The notes below the pieces were generated by a model, which searched no databases, was not told where the DNA came from, and saw nothing but the letters and a program-made list of their open reading frames with translations. A stretch of 64,000 nt of DNA from CAZGXM01 sp964529795 (GTDB lineage: Bacteria > Bacillota > JADQBR01): positions 15,456-79,455 of the forward strand of contig CAZGXM010000004.1 in the NCBI GenBank assembly GCA_964529795.1. The letters are read 5' to 3'. The position numbers and the translations under genes were made by a program. Position 1 is the first letter of the stretch; every line of letters begins with the position of its first letter. Positions 42,950 through 51,633 of this stretch are shown here, piece by piece.

Positions 42950-43708
42950 TTACCTGCTGCTACCTGCCTCATTTTCCCCTGCAGCAAAGTATTTTACAAT
43001 GCCCGCATAGATACACCAGGCCAACCGCTCCTGGTACACCGGGTTATTTAATAACTTTTCTTCCCGGGGATTGGAAATAAAGCCCACCTCCACTATGGCC
43101 ACGGGCATTTCCAGGTTTCCCAGTAGATAAGAGTTTGCTTCCGGCAGCGGCTTGGCCTTTCTGTCCGTATTTTTCAATACCCGGACGAATTCCCCCTGTA
43201 TTGCCCTGGCCAGTCTTTCTCCTTCCGGGGAGGATTTTTTATAAAAGGTCTGAGCACCGGTCCAGCGAGTACCGAAACTGTTGGCCTGAATGGATATGTA
43301 GAGGTCTGCCCTGGCTTTACCGGCCAGTTCCACCCGCTTACGCATATCTTCCTTTTTCCGCTGCCTGATTGATTTATCAGGGCTGGACAAGTCAGTATCC
43401 GTTTCCCTGGTCATAATTACCGCCGCCCCTGCCCGGCTAAGCACCATGGCGACTTTTTTTGCCACGGACAGGTTCAAATCTTTTTCCAGGGTACCGCCGG
43501 GTCCCGTGGCGCCGCCGTCCGGTCCCCCGTGGCCCGGGTCTACCACTATTACCTTGTCTGCCACCGCCCAGGACATGGCGGAGATGGTTTCCGTAGCAAT
43601 CCTGCCCGTAGCGTAAATATAGACAATATACATAAAAGCAACCAGCAGCACTAAAGTCACCAGCGGCTTAAACCGAACACGGTAGACAGCAAACCAGACC
43701 CTACCCAC
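42950..43708 (-). CDS. cwlD: N-acetylmuramoyl-L-alanine amidase CwlD, 252 aa
   Basis: Zinc amidase cleaving muramic acid-peptide links to make muramic-delta-lactam in spore cortex. There is an N-terminal TM anchor (about 14-33), then the Amidase_3 domain with Zn ligands H (VDPGHGGPDGG) and the later conserved E in EVGFISN. The size and family match CwlD. The GTG follows GGGAGG. The protein faces the intermembrane space or outside. Its presence supports a spore-forming host. It is next to the ribosomal S9-L13 operon, as in many Bacillota. Confidence 0.9.
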   Translation of the reverse strand: MGRVWFAVYRVRFKPLVTLVLLVAFMYIVYIYATGRIATETISAMSWAVADKVIVVDPGHGGPDGGATGPGGTLEKDLNLSVAKKVAMVLSRAGAAVIMTRETDTDLSSPDKSIRQRKKEDMRKRVELAGKARADLYISIQANSFGTRWTGAQTFYKKSSPEGERLARAIQGEFVRVLKNTDRKAKPLPEANSYLLGNLEMPVAIVEVGFISNPREEKLLNNPVYQERLAWCIYAGIVKYFAAGENEAGSSR

Positions 43709-43767
43709 ATTTTTTCCTCCCTTGAAAATTTCTCATTAAAACTTATGCCCGGTGTAAGGTTTTAGCA

Positions 43768-43798
43768 CAAAAAAATAAGCAGCGGTATAAACCACTGC
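43768..43798 (-). terminator. Terminator after rpsI
   Basis: GCAGTGG pairs with CCGCTGC (43779-43785 and 43792-43798, one G-U), followed by CTTATTTTTTT on the minus strand. Confidence 0.75.
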
Positions 43799-43820
43799 CA
43801 GGTGTAATCGATATCCAATT

Positions 43821-44213
43821 TTATCTCTTGGAAAATTGGGGCGCTTTCCGCGCTTTTTTCAAGCCGTACTTTCTTCTTTCCTTCATGCGCGGGTCGCGGG
43901 TGAGGAATCCTTCCCGTTTGAGCAACGGGCGTAATTCCTTATCCGCTTCCAAAAGTGCCCGGGCAATACCCATCCGAATGGCTCCCGCCTGACCGGTGGT
44001 ACCGCCGCCATGAACTTTTACCAATACGTCAAAGCGCCCATCAGTGCCGGTAACTGCCAACGGCTGTTTTATAATCATTTCCAGGGTTTTCTTGCCAAAA
44101 TATTCTTCCATGGGTCTTCTGTTTATAATAATTTTCCCGTTACCGGGGACCAGGCGAACCCGCGCTACGGCATTCTTACGTCGGCCCGTCCCGTAATATT
44201 GTACTTGAGCCAT
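43821..44213 (-). CDS. rpsI: 30S ribosomal protein S9, 130 aa
   Basis: Binds 16S rRNA in the head, and its C-terminal tail contacts P-site tRNA. It starts MAQVQYYGTGRRKNAVARVRL and ends in the family's KAPQFSKR. The ATG at 44213 follows GGAAGGAGGATATT. It is second in the rplM-rpsI operon and is followed by a terminator. Confidence 0.97.
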   Translation of the reverse strand: MAQVQYYGTGRRKNAVARVRLVPGNGKIIINRRPMEEYFGKKTLEMIIKQPLAVTGTDGRFDVLVKVHGGGTTGQAGAIRMGIARALLEADKELRPLLKREGFLTRDPRMKERRKYGLKKARKAPQFSKR

Positions 44214-44267
44214 AATATCCTCCTTCCTCCACAAATACCAAAAATCTTCGGTAGTAAGCTTTTTATT

Positions 44268-44702
44268 TTAGCCTTTCAGTTGCCAATTTTCCGGCTTTTG
44301 TGCCTGGTGATTATGTTCGGCACCGCGGTAAACTTTCAGTTTCTTGATTTGGGCCCGTCCCAGCTTGTTGTGGGGCAACATCCCTTTAACGGCCAACCGC
44401 ACAGCCTTTTCAGGATTTTTTTGGAGCAGAGTTCCGTAGTCGATGCTTTTCAGCCCACCGGGATGACCGGAATGCCGCCGGTATTGCTTTTGCTTTAATT
44501 TATTACCTGTTAATTTAACTTTTTCAGCATTAATTACTATTACAAAATCGCCAGTATCCACATGGGGTGTAAAGGTAGGCTTATGCTTGCCGCGTAAAAT
44601 AACCGCAACTTCACTGGCCAACCTTCCCAACACCTTATCGGCAGCATCCACCACATACCATTTTCTTTCCACTTCGTTGGGTTTGGCCATATAAGTAGAC
44701 AT
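44268..44702 (-). CDS. rplM: 50S ribosomal protein L13, 144 aa
   Basis: Early assembly protein of the large subunit. It has RKWYVVDAADKVLGRLAS and the signature VKGMLPHNKLGR. The ATG follows TAAGGAGGGATAAAA. It is preceded by its own promoter and a roughly 95-base leader, which in Bacilli and Clostridia often carries an L13-binding autoregulatory structure. Confidence 0.97.
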   Translation of the reverse strand: MSTYMAKPNEVERKWYVVDAADKVLGRLASEVAVILRGKHKPTFTPHVDTGDFVIVINAEKVKLTGNKLKQKQYRRHSGHPGGLKSIDYGTLLQKNPEKAVRLAVKGMLPHNKLGRAQIKKLKVYRGAEHNHQAQKPENWQLKG

Positions 44703-44797
44703 TTTTATCCCTCCTTACCGCTTTAACTGCTTCCTTGTCTAAACCCTGTCATCCACGGGGCTCTTGAGATGAAAGGGATTTAAGGCAAAAACTCACA
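44703..44797 (-). promoter_or_regulatory. Possible L13 autoregulatory leader
   Basis: The transcript between the predicted start and rplM contains CCCGTGGATGACAGGG and AT-rich arms. This position is usual for the L13 leader RNA of Firmicutes. I could not match the full consensus from memory. Confidence 0.35.
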
Positions 44798-44803
44798 TGA
44801 TTA

Positions 44804-44832
44804 ATTGTACTTGAGAGCTTAATCAATGTCAA
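44804..44832 (-). promoter_or_regulatory. Sigma-A promoter of rplM-rpsI
   Basis: Consensus TTGACA (44827-44832), 17-base spacer, TACAAT (44804-44809) on the minus strand. It lies just downstream of the truA stop, so rplM-rpsI is transcribed independently as well as by read-through. Confidence 0.85.
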
Positions 44833-44855
44833 GCTAAATCCCTTGTCATGAAAAG

Positions 44856-45599
44856 TTAATAGGTGACGCTTTCCAAAGTGAGGCCGCAGGCCGGCGCCGT
44901 GACACCGGCGGCCCGCCGGTCTTTTTGGGCAATTATTTCCGGCACCTCCGCCGGCTTTCTTTTACCCAACCCCACTTCCAACAACGTGCCTGCCATAATT
45001 CTCACCATATTATATAAGAAACCGTCAGCGGTAATTACCACTGCAATTAAGCCGCCGTCACTTGTCACCCGGCAGCTTTTGACCTCTCGCACACAGCCGC
45101 TTACATTGCTGCCACTGGCACAGAAAGAGCTAAAATCATGCCTGCCCTCAAAGTAAGCCGCTGCCTGCTTCATTGCTTGAAAATCCAGTTCCGCACTGAC
45201 GTGATGCGCATGACGCCGCCAAAATATATCCGGGAAAGGCCGGTTCATAATCCTGTATATATAAGTCTTCTGCCTGGCACTGTAACGGGCGTGAAAGTTC
45301 CCGTCAACCTTTTGGCTTGCGGTTACCACCACATCCCAGGGCAAAATACCGTTTAATGCCCGGGGATACCGCTCCACAGGGATGGAAGACGCTGTGGTAA
45401 AACTTACCACCTGCCCGCGGGCGTGGACACCGGTATCGGTCCTTCCTGCCGCCACTACCCGGATATCTTCACCGGTGAGTACTTTCAGGGCGCTTTCAAG
45501 TGTAAACTGCACCGTCCGACTGTTTGGCTGTCTGGTTTGTATCTGCCATCCGTTGAAATCGGTGCCGTCATACTGGAGAGTCAATTTTATATGGTGCAT
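44856..45599 (-). CDS. truA: tRNA pseudouridine synthase A, 247 aa
   Basis: Makes pseudouridine at positions 38-40 of tRNA anticodon arms. The catalytic D55 lies in the AAGRTDTGVHARGQV motif. The ATG at 45599 (MHHIKLTLQYDGTDF) has GGGGTGA upstream; the GTG reading overlaps it. It is in an operon with ecfA1A2T; this order (ecfA1-ecfA2-ecfT-truA-rplM-rpsI) is conserved in Bacillota. Confidence 0.95.
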   Translation of the reverse strand: MHHIKLTLQYDGTDFNGWQIQTRQPNSRTVQFTLESALKVLTGEDIRVVAAGRTDTGVHARGQVVSFTTASSIPVERYPRALNGILPWDVVVTASQKVDGNFHARYSARQKTYIYRIMNRPFPDIFWRRHAHHVSAELDFQAMKQAAAYFEGRHDFSSFCASGSNVSGCVREVKSCRVTSDGGLIAVVITADGFLYNMVRIMAGTLLEVGLGKRKPAEVPEIIAQKDRRAAGVTAPACGLTLESVTY

Positions 45600-45610
45600 A
45601 AAATTCACCC

Positions 45611-46411
45611 CTAGCTTAGCAACCGGCTGGCCACGGATAAACCCAATACCGTAAACATCAACAACAGCGCCAAGCCATCGCGAGGCGCAAACCGCAGCTG
45701 AATCATTTTCGTGCGGTTAACCCCGCCCCGGTAGCAGCGGGCCTCCATGGCCAAGGCCAGGTCGTCGGCACGACGGAAGGCCCCGATAAACAGCGGTACC
45801 AAAAGCGGCACCAGGTTCTTTCCCCGGCGAATGATGCTGCCGGTTTCAAAATCCGCACCCCGGGCTTTTTGCGCTTTCATTATTTTTTCCGTTTCCTCCA
45901 AAAAGGTAGGAATAAACCGAAGTGCAATCGTCATCATCATTGCCAATTCGTGGGCGGGCAATCCCACCCTTTTGGCCGGACTTAAAAGATTCTCCAAGCC
46001 GTCCGTCAACCTGATGGGCGAAGTGGTCAGTGTCAACAGGGAAGTAATCAACACCAGGTATATCAGACGCAGGGAAATAAAAATTCCCTTAATGAGGCCT
46101 TCCCGGGAGGCAGTCAAGGGTCCCAATTTAAATAACAGCTCCCCCTGGGTAAAGAATAAATGTAACGGAAAAGTAATGGCAATAACAATAACTATGGGCT
46201 TTAGTCCCCGGAGCACATAAATAACGGGTAGGCGACTGAGTAGCACAACAGACAGGGATACCACAGTCATCAACAAATACCCCTGCCAACTGTCAACGGT
46301 AAATAAAGCCACTATATAAGGTATGATTGCAATAAGCTTAGTTCGCGGGTCCAGACGGTGAATAATTGATTCTCCCGGTACATATTGCCCGATAGTGATA
46401 TCATTTAACAT
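45611..46411 (-). CDS. ecfT: ECF transporter transmembrane subunit EcfT, 266 aa
   Basis: Membrane coupling subunit of energy-coupling-factor vitamin/metal importers. It has five or six TM helices. The two A-R-G/A-x-R-G coupling motifs are KAQKARGADF and MEARCYRGG, which contact the ATPases. It partners with EcfA1/EcfA2 and separate substrate-binding (S) proteins encoded elsewhere, so several vitamins can be imported through this one core. It starts inside the end of ecfA2. Confidence 0.94.
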   Translation of the reverse strand: MLNDITIGQYVPGESIIHRLDPRTKLIAIIPYIVALFTVDSWQGYLLMTVVSLSVVLLSRLPVIYVLRGLKPIVIVIAITFPLHLFFTQGELLFKLGPLTASREGLIKGIFISLRLIYLVLITSLLTLTTSPIRLTDGLENLLSPAKRVGLPAHELAMMMTIALRFIPTFLEETEKIMKAQKARGADFETGSIIRRGKNLVPLLVPLFIGAFRRADDLALAMEARCYRGGVNRTKMIQLRFAPRDGLALLLMFTVLGLSVASRLLS

Positions 46412-47264
46412 TAGTCTTACCCCTTAACATTTGCAGTAATTCATTTTTCACTTCCGTCAGCGTTACCAGATCGGTGCGGACCGGCTTACCCCGTTTACGT
46501 AAACCCAGCAGCAAATGGGTGACTTGGGGGATATCCAAACCCATCTCCTTTAACTGCTGTCCCCGGGCAAATACCTCATGGGGTGTCCCCTGCATCACTA
46601 ATTTGGAACGGTGCATCACCAGCACCCGCTGGGCTAATCTTGCCACATCCTCCATATTATGGGAAACCAACACCACGGTAAGCCCTTCTTCCCTGTGGAG
46701 GCGAACAATCTGCTCCATAATCTCGTTTCTTCCCCTGGGGTCCAAACCCGCCGTCGGCTCATCCAGCACAATAATTTCCGGCTTCATGGCCAGGACACCG
46801 GCAATTGCCACCCGCCGCATTTGACCGCCACTTAAATCAAAAGGAGAACGGTCTTTTAACTCTCCGTAGTTCAACCCCACCAGTTCCATTGCATACCTGA
46901 CCCGCTTTTCGATTTCTTCTGCCGAACAACCTGCATTGTTGGGGCCATATGCTATATCCTTGTATATCGTTTCTTCGAACAGTTGATGTTCTGGGTATTG
47001 AAACACCAATCCCACTTTTTGTCTCGCCCACTTGATGTTTTGTTTTGTATTTATATCTTTCCCGTTAAGAAGCACCTGACCCCTGCCAGGCTTAAGCAGA
47101 CCGTTAAAATGTTGCACAAGTGTGGATTTCCCTGATCCTGTAGCGCCTATAATCGCCACAAATTCTCCCAATTCAATACTGACGGACACCTCAAGCAAGG
47201 CCGTGTGTGCGTAGGGGGTGCCCGCTTTATATGTGTAAGTCACTTGATCTAAAACCAACGCCAT
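46401..47264 (-). CDS. ecfA2: ECF transporter ATPase EcfA2, 287 aa
   Basis: Cytoplasmic ABC ATPase. It has Walker A GATGSGKST, Q-loop VFQYPEHQLFEETIYKDIAYGP, signature LSGGQMRR and Walker B IIVLDEPTAGLDP. The order and the PEHQLF form are typical of EcfA2. The start is placed at 47264 (MALVLDQVTYTY), with GGTGG eight bases upstream. Two upstream ATG/GTG codons in frame are less likely. It overlaps ecfT by 11 bases. Confidence 0.93.
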   Translation of the reverse strand: MALVLDQVTYTYKAGTPYAHTALLEVSVSIELGEFVAIIGATGSGKSTLVQHFNGLLKPGRGQVLLNGKDINTKQNIKWARQKVGLVFQYPEHQLFEETIYKDIAYGPNNAGCSAEEIEKRVRYAMELVGLNYGELKDRSPFDLSGGQMRRVAIAGVLAMKPEIIVLDEPTAGLDPRGRNEIMEQIVRLHREEGLTVVLVSHNMEDVARLAQRVLVMHRSKLVMQGTPHEVFARGQQLKEMGLDIPQVTHLLLGLRKRGKPVRTDLVTLTEVKNELLQMLRGKTNVK

Positions 47265-47324
47265 AGTCATAGCCACCGTTTCAATTATTGCTAATCATCT
47301 TTTTAACATTCTTCATAAGAATGG

Positions 47325-48149
47325 TCAATAACGGCTCAGCCATTCCGCCATTTCTTCCACTGTCATCATATTCCGGGGAATATCCAAGCCTTCTTGGCGC
47401 AAGTGGTGTGCCAGACGCACCACCTGCGGTACATCCAAACTCAACTCTTTCAAGCGTTCCACCTGTAAAAATATCTCCAGCGGTTTGCCCATCATGGCGA
47501 CCCGGCCCTCTTCCATCACCACTACCCGGTCGGCAGCCACCGCCTCTTCCATGAAGTGGGTAATATGCACTACCGTCAACCCTTCCTGCCGGTTGAGTTT
47601 CACAACTGTTTCCATCACTTCCTTCCGGCCCCGGGGATCCAACATGGCGGTAGGCTCGTCCAGCACCAGCACCGACGGGCGCATGGCTATGATACCCGCT
47701 ATTGCCACTCTCTGCTTTTGGCCGCCGGACAGTAAATGGGGTGCGTAATGCCGGTAGTCACTCATGCTCACCAGTTCCAGTGCTTCCGTTACTCTGGACC
47801 GAATTTGTTCCGGGGGCAAACCGATGTTTTCAGGGCCAAATGCAACATCTTCCTCCACCACGGTAGCAACCAACTGGTTGTCGGGATTTTGAAACACCAT
47901 CCCGACCCGCTGCCTGATCTCCCAAAGATTTTCTTCAGCAGCGGTATCCAGCCCATCGACGGTTACACTTCCTTTACCGGGGAGAAGTAACGCATTCAGG
48001 TGTTTTGCCAAAGTGGACTTCCCCGAACCGTTATGGCCCAGGATAACCATAAATTCGCCCGAAGCTATATCCAGGTTCACCCCTTTAAGCGCTGTCACCT
48101 GCTCTTCTCCCCGCCGGTAATAATGCCAAAGGTTTTCTATCTTAATCAT
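47325..48149 (-). CDS. ecfA1: ECF transporter ATPase EcfA1, 274 aa
   Basis: ABC ATPase pairing with EcfA2. It has Walker A GHNGSGKST, Q-loop VFQNPDNQLVATVVEEDVAFGP, signature LSGGQKQR and Walker B VLVLDEPTAMLDP. The PDNQ form is typical of EcfA1. The ATG at 48149 (MIKIENLWHYY) has only a weak ribosome site (GGGTGTG). It follows a 200-base gene-free leader with a nested hairpin after rplQ. Confidence 0.93.
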   Translation of the reverse strand: MIKIENLWHYYRRGEEQVTALKGVNLDIASGEFMVILGHNGSGKSTLAKHLNALLLPGKGSVTVDGLDTAAEENLWEIRQRVGMVFQNPDNQLVATVVEEDVAFGPENIGLPPEQIRSRVTEALELVSMSDYRHYAPHLLSGGQKQRVAIAGIIAMRPSVLVLDEPTAMLDPRGRKEVMETVVKLNRQEGLTVVHITHFMEEAVAADRVVVMEEGRVAMMGKPLEIFLQVERLKELSLDVPQVVRLAHHLRQEGLDIPRNMMTVEEMAEWLSRY

Positions 48150-48213
48150 TATGCCACACACCCAATCCCATGCCCACTTGCCGGGGGTCTCAATGTCTTT
48201 TAAGCTGCCCGGT

Positions 48214-48252
48214 TAGCAATTGAAACTAAGTTTCCCGGTCCTGAAATTGCTA
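48214..48252 (-). promoter_or_regulatory. Nested hairpin in the ecfA1 leader
   Basis: The outer stem TAGCAATT/AATTGCTA (48214-48221 with 48245-48252) encloses GAAAC-TAA-GTTTC (48222-48234). It lies 65-100 bases before ecfA1, without a T-run. It may be a processing site, a regulatory leader or simply a spacer. I see nothing else in the gap between rplQ and ecfA1. Confidence 0.4.
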
Positions 48253-48365
48253 CTGTGTATTGAGCCACATCTCATTTAAAAATAGAAGCCAGGACTACTA
48301 GTCTTAAAAACCAAGCCCAGCATAACTCCTGACCCCAACAAGTGCCTTATTTAAGCAGCCTTGAG

Positions 48366-48704
48366 TTAGACCAATTCTACTTTAACCATTTCAGCACCGT
48401 CACCGCGGCGGTTGCCCAGTTTGATAATCCGGGTATAACCTCCTTGACGTTCTTCATATCGTTTGGCAATATCGCTAAACAGCTTGGTCACCACATCTTC
48501 CTCCTGTAAATAACCCAAGGCCTGGCGGCGGGCATGAAGGTCACCCCGTTTGCCCAGGGTAATCATTTTTTCCGCCATACGCCGCAGTTCCTTTGCCTTT
48601 GGTGCAGTGGTTTGAATTTGCTCTTCCCTTAACAGCGAAGTAGTAATATTTCGTAACATTGCTTTTCGATGACTGCTGGAACGACCCAATTTACGATAGC
48701 CCAT
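48366..48704 (-). CDS. rplQ: 50S ribosomal protein L17, 112 aa
   Basis: Binds 23S rRNA near the exit tunnel. It starts MGYRKLGRSSSHRKAMLRN, ends in a GDGAEMVKVELV tail, and has the short bacterial form. It is the last gene of the alpha operon, 17 bases after rpoA. Confidence 0.97.
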   Translation of the reverse strand: MGYRKLGRSSSHRKAMLRNITTSLLREEQIQTTAPKAKELRRMAEKMITLGKRGDLHARRQALGYLQEEDVVTKLFSDIAKRYEERQGGYTRIIKLGNRRGDGAEMVKVELV

Positions 48705-48721
48705 GGCTTCTCCTACCTCCT

Positions 48722-49666
48722 TTATTCTTCTTCTTTTCTCAGGGAGAGGCCTAATTCAGCCAGTTTGTTGTTGACCTCCTCCAGGGATTTTTTCCCCAGA
48801 TTCCGTACTTTCATCATATCTTCTTCGGAACGTTGAATAAGTTCTTCCACGGTATTGATACCTGCACGTTTCAGGCAGTTGTAAGAACGGACCGACAAGT
48901 CCAGTTCCTCAATGGTCATTTCCAAAATCTTATCTTTTTGTTCTTCTTCCTTTTCCACCATGGTTACCTCGTCGCTGATATTTTCTGTTAACGTTACAAA
49001 TAGTTTCAAATGGTCACTTAAAATTTTGGCGGACGAGCTGATGGCCTCATCTGGTGCGATACTGCCGTCAGTCCAAACCTCTAAGGTAAGTTTGTCATAA
49101 TCAGTAATCTGGCCTACACGGGTATCTTCCACCGTATAGTTCACCTTGGTAACCGGGTTGAAAATGGCATCTACAGGTATAACACCGATTACATGCTCTT
49201 CACGCTTATTTCCTTCAGCAGGTACGTACCCCCGGCCCTTGGCCAAGGTTAATTCCATGGTAAGCTTACCACCGTCCAATGTAGCGATAACCAGGTCCGG
49301 GTTAAGTATTTCTATATCCGCATCAGCAATTATATCTGCCGCAGTTACTTCTCCCTCACCCTCAGCCTCGACACGTACCACTTTTTCCTCATCGTTATGC
49401 AACTTAACCGACAATTCTTTTAAATTTAAAATAATATCAGTGGTATCCTCCCGCACCCCGGGAATAGTGGAAAATTCGTGTAGTACGCCGTCTATCTTCA
49501 CCGATACCACTGCCGCTCCAGGTAAAGATGATAACAAAATTCGGCGCAGGGAATTACCAAGTGTGATACCATAACCTCGTTCCAAAGGTTCCACTACAAA
49601 CTTGCCGTAAGTGTTATCATCCGTCATCTCCACACACTGGATTTTTGGTTTTTCTATCTCCAACAT
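48722..49666 (-). CDS. rpoA: RNA polymerase alpha subunit, 314 aa
   Basis: Assembly scaffold and promoter/activator-contact subunit of RNA polymerase. The N-terminal dimerisation domain (about 1-230; RGYGITLGNSLRRILLSSLPGAAV) is followed by a linker and the C-terminal helix-hairpin domain (about 250-314; KRAGINTVEELI...RNLGKKSLEEV) that binds UP elements. The ATG at 49666 is 12 bases after GGAGG, rather far, but conservation supports it. Confidence 0.97.
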   Translation of the reverse strand: MLEIEKPKIQCVEMTDDNTYGKFVVEPLERGYGITLGNSLRRILLSSLPGAAVVSVKIDGVLHEFSTIPGVREDTTDIILNLKELSVKLHNDEEKVVRVEAEGEGEVTAADIIADADIEILNPDLVIATLDGGKLTMELTLAKGRGYVPAEGNKREEHVIGVIPVDAIFNPVTKVNYTVEDTRVGQITDYDKLTLEVWTDGSIAPDEAISSSAKILSDHLKLFVTLTENISDEVTMVEKEEEQKDKILEMTIEELDLSVRSYNCLKRAGINTVEELIQRSEEDMMKVRNLGKKSLEEVNNKLAELGLSLRKEEE

Positions 49667-49711
49667 ACTGACAAACAACCTCCTTCACTGGAAGTGGGTA
49701 TCTGCTTTACT

Positions 49712-50338
49712 CTACCTGGAATACAACTCTACGATCAGATGGTCTTCTACCGGAACATCGATATCTTCTCTCTGGGGTAAAGCTATCACTCTTCCAGTAA
49801 AGTTTTCTACATCTGCTTCCAGCCAGGCTGGAGGAGTTTTATGTGCCGCCGCTTCAGCAATTTCTTTAAATTTGGGAGAACCTTTGCTGGCCTCATTAAC
49901 GGAAATTTCATCCCCGACACGCACCAAAAAGGACGGGATATTTACTCTACTCCCGTTAACGCGAAAGTGCCCGTGCCGCACAAGTTGTCTTGCCTCAACA
50001 CGAGAACCGGCAAAACCCAACCGGAAAACAACATTGTCCAGACGCCTTTCTAACAACCGTAGTAGGTTGTCGCCGGTAATGCCCTTCTGACGCTCCGCTT
50101 CACGGAAGTACTTGCGGAACTGCTTTTCCAAAACCCCGTAAATTCTCCGTGCCTTCTGCTTTTCACGCAGCTGCAGTCCAAATTCGGATACTTTTTTCTT
50201 TCTTTGCCCGTGCTGACCCGGTGCATATTCACGCCGCTCAATGGCACACTTGTCGGAATAGCAGCGGTCACTTTTCAGGTACAGTTTTTGTCCTTCCCTT
50301 CGACATAATCTACAGACAGATCTTGTATACCTCGCCAT
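49712..50338 (-). CDS. rpsD: 30S ribosomal protein S4, 208 aa
   Basis: Primary 16S rRNA binder and decoding-fidelity protein. MARYTRSVCRLCRREGQKLY with a Cys pair (CRLC, plus CYSDKCA) suggests the zinc-binding form of S4. The S4 RNA-binding domain is at about 98-160. The ATG at 50338 follows AGGAGGTGTAGGCGAA and overlaps the end of rpsK by frame change only in spacing. Confidence 0.97.
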   Translation of the reverse strand: MARYTRSVCRLCRREGQKLYLKSDRCYSDKCAIERREYAPGQHGQRKKKVSEFGLQLREKQKARRIYGVLEKQFRKYFREAERQKGITGDNLLRLLERRLDNVVFRLGFAGSRVEARQLVRHGHFRVNGSRVNIPSFLVRVGDEISVNEASKGSPKFKEIAEAAAHKTPPAWLEADVENFTGRVIALPQREDIDVPVEDHLIVELYSR

Positions 50339-50352
50339 TTCGCCTACACCTC

Positions 50353-50748
50353 CTAAACTCTTCGCCGTTTTGGCGGCCGGCAACCATTATGCGGGATAGG
50401 AGTAACGTCTTTAATCATGCTTACTTCCAATCCTGCTGCCTGCAACGACCTGATCGCCGCTTCTCGACCCGCTCCGGGCCCTTTAACATAACATGCAACT
50501 TCCTTCATGCCATGTTCCATAGCTTCTTTCGCTGCAGCCTCGGCAGCCATTTGGGCAGCAAAAGGGGTACTTTTCCGGGAACCTTTGAAGCCCATACCAC
50601 CTGCACTGGCCCAAGAAATTACGTTTCCTGCCTTATCTGTAATGGTAACCAACGTATTATTAAAAGTGGATTTAACATGGGCTACTCCACTTTCAACATT
50701 TTTTCGTTCACGCTTTTTTGCCCTTGTACGTGCACCACGTTTTGCCAT
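50353..50748 (-). CDS. rpsK: 30S ribosomal protein S11, 131 aa
   Basis: Platform protein contacting the mRNA exit. The GVAHVKSTFNNTLVTITDKAGNVISWASAG signature is split here into GVAHVKSTFNNT and ITDKAGNVISWASAG, and it ends in NGCRPPKRRRV. The order rpsM-rpsK-rpsD-rpoA-rplQ is typical. Confidence 0.97.
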   Translation of the reverse strand: MAKRGARTRAKKRERKNVESGVAHVKSTFNNTLVTITDKAGNVISWASAGGMGFKGSRKSTPFAAQMAAEAAAKEAMEHGMKEVACYVKGPGAGREAAIRSLQAAGLEVSMIKDVTPIPHNGCRPPKRRRV

Positions 50749-50768
50749 TTAGTGTATTCCTCCTTCCC

Positions 50769-51140
50769 CTATTTCTTTCTCCGAATACCTACTGTTTTCT
50801 TCACGCCTTTACGTGTCCGCGCATTGGTTTTGGTACGCTGCCCTCTTACAGGCAAACCTCTGCGATGACGCAGGCCACGATAGCAACCGATTTCCATTAA
50901 CCGCTTTATATTGAGGGAAACTTCACGTCTTAAATCACCTTCAACGATGTGATTCTTATCAATAATTTCCCGCAACTTTGTTACTTCTTCTTCCGTTAAA
51001 TCCTTAACTTTGGTATCCGGGTCAATACCGGCACTGGCCAAAATCTTTTGTGAAGTTGACCGTCCGATTCCATAAATGTAGGTCAGGCCTATCTCAACCC
51101 GTTTATCCCGGGGCAAGTCAACACCTGCAATCCTTGCCAT
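50769..51140 (-). CDS. rpsM: 30S ribosomal protein S13, 123 aa
   Basis: Head protein at the subunit interface and P-site tRNA. It starts MARIAGVDLPRDKRVEIGLT and has the RGLPVRGQRTKTNARTRKG tail. The ATG at 51140 has AGGAGGTGTAAAAGTTTC in front. The longer reading has no support. Confidence 0.97.
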   Translation of the reverse strand: MARIAGVDLPRDKRVEIGLTYIYGIGRSTSQKILASAGIDPDTKVKDLTEEEVTKLREIIDKNHIVEGDLRREVSLNIKRLMEIGCYRGLRHRRGLPVRGQRTKTNARTRKGVKKTVGIRRKK

Positions 51141-51230
51141 GAAACTTTTACACCTCCTGAATAATAATGGTAATATTAATATCCTGGTCATAGGTGCCTA
51201 AAAGGCAGCCGCGTCCTATAACCCAAACCT

Positions 51231-51344
51231 TTATCCCTGTTTTTGTTTATGCTTGGGGTTTTCACAAATAACCATCACTTTTCCCTTACGTTTAATCACC
51301 TTGCATTTTTCACAAATGGGCTTAACCGACGGTTTTACCTTCAC
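51231..51344 (-). CDS. rpmJ: 50S ribosomal protein L36, 37 aa
   Basis: Smallest ribosomal protein; it is shorter than common ORF cut-offs. VKVKPSVKPICEKCKVIKRK is followed by a second zinc-ligand pair. The C11/C14/C27/H32 set gives the zinc-containing form. The GTG start (51344) has GAAGGAGGG upstream. Its place between infA and rpsM is conserved. Confidence 0.96.
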   Translation of the reverse strand: MKVKPSVKPICEKCKVIKRKGKVMVICENPKHKQKQG

Positions 51345-51414
51345 TTATAACCCTCCTTCATAAAACCGCAATCCAAAAATTAATTAAAGCTTCGCTTAAC
51401 GTCCAACAAACATT

Positions 51415-51633
51415 CTACTTGTATCGATAGACAATTCGACCTCTGGTGAGATCGTAAGGCGATAATTCCAAGGTAACACGGTCACCGGGTAAGATCCGAA
51501 TAAAATTCATACGTATTTTTCCAGATACATGTGCCAGGACCTTATGCCCATTTTCCAATTCCACTCTGAACATGGCATTTGGTAGTGGTTCCACTACAGT
51601 GCCTTCAACCTCAATTACATCTTGCTTGGACAT
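51415..51633 (-). CDS. infA: Translation initiation factor IF-1, 72 aa
   Basis: S1/OB-fold factor blocking the A site during initiation. It starts MSKQDVIEVEGTVVEPLPNA, is of normal 72-residue length, and ends VYRYK. The ATG at 51633 overlaps the stop of the KOW gene by one base (TGATG), giving translational coupling. Confidence 0.97.
   Translation of the reverse strand: MSKQDVIEVEGTVVEPLPNAMFRVELENGHKVLAHVSGKIRMNFIRILPGDRVTLELSPYDLTRGRIVYRYK

Noticed and set aside
50149..50868. 239-codon plus-strand ORF
   Set aside because: Antisense to rpsD, rpsK and rpsM, which are conserved in order and sequence.
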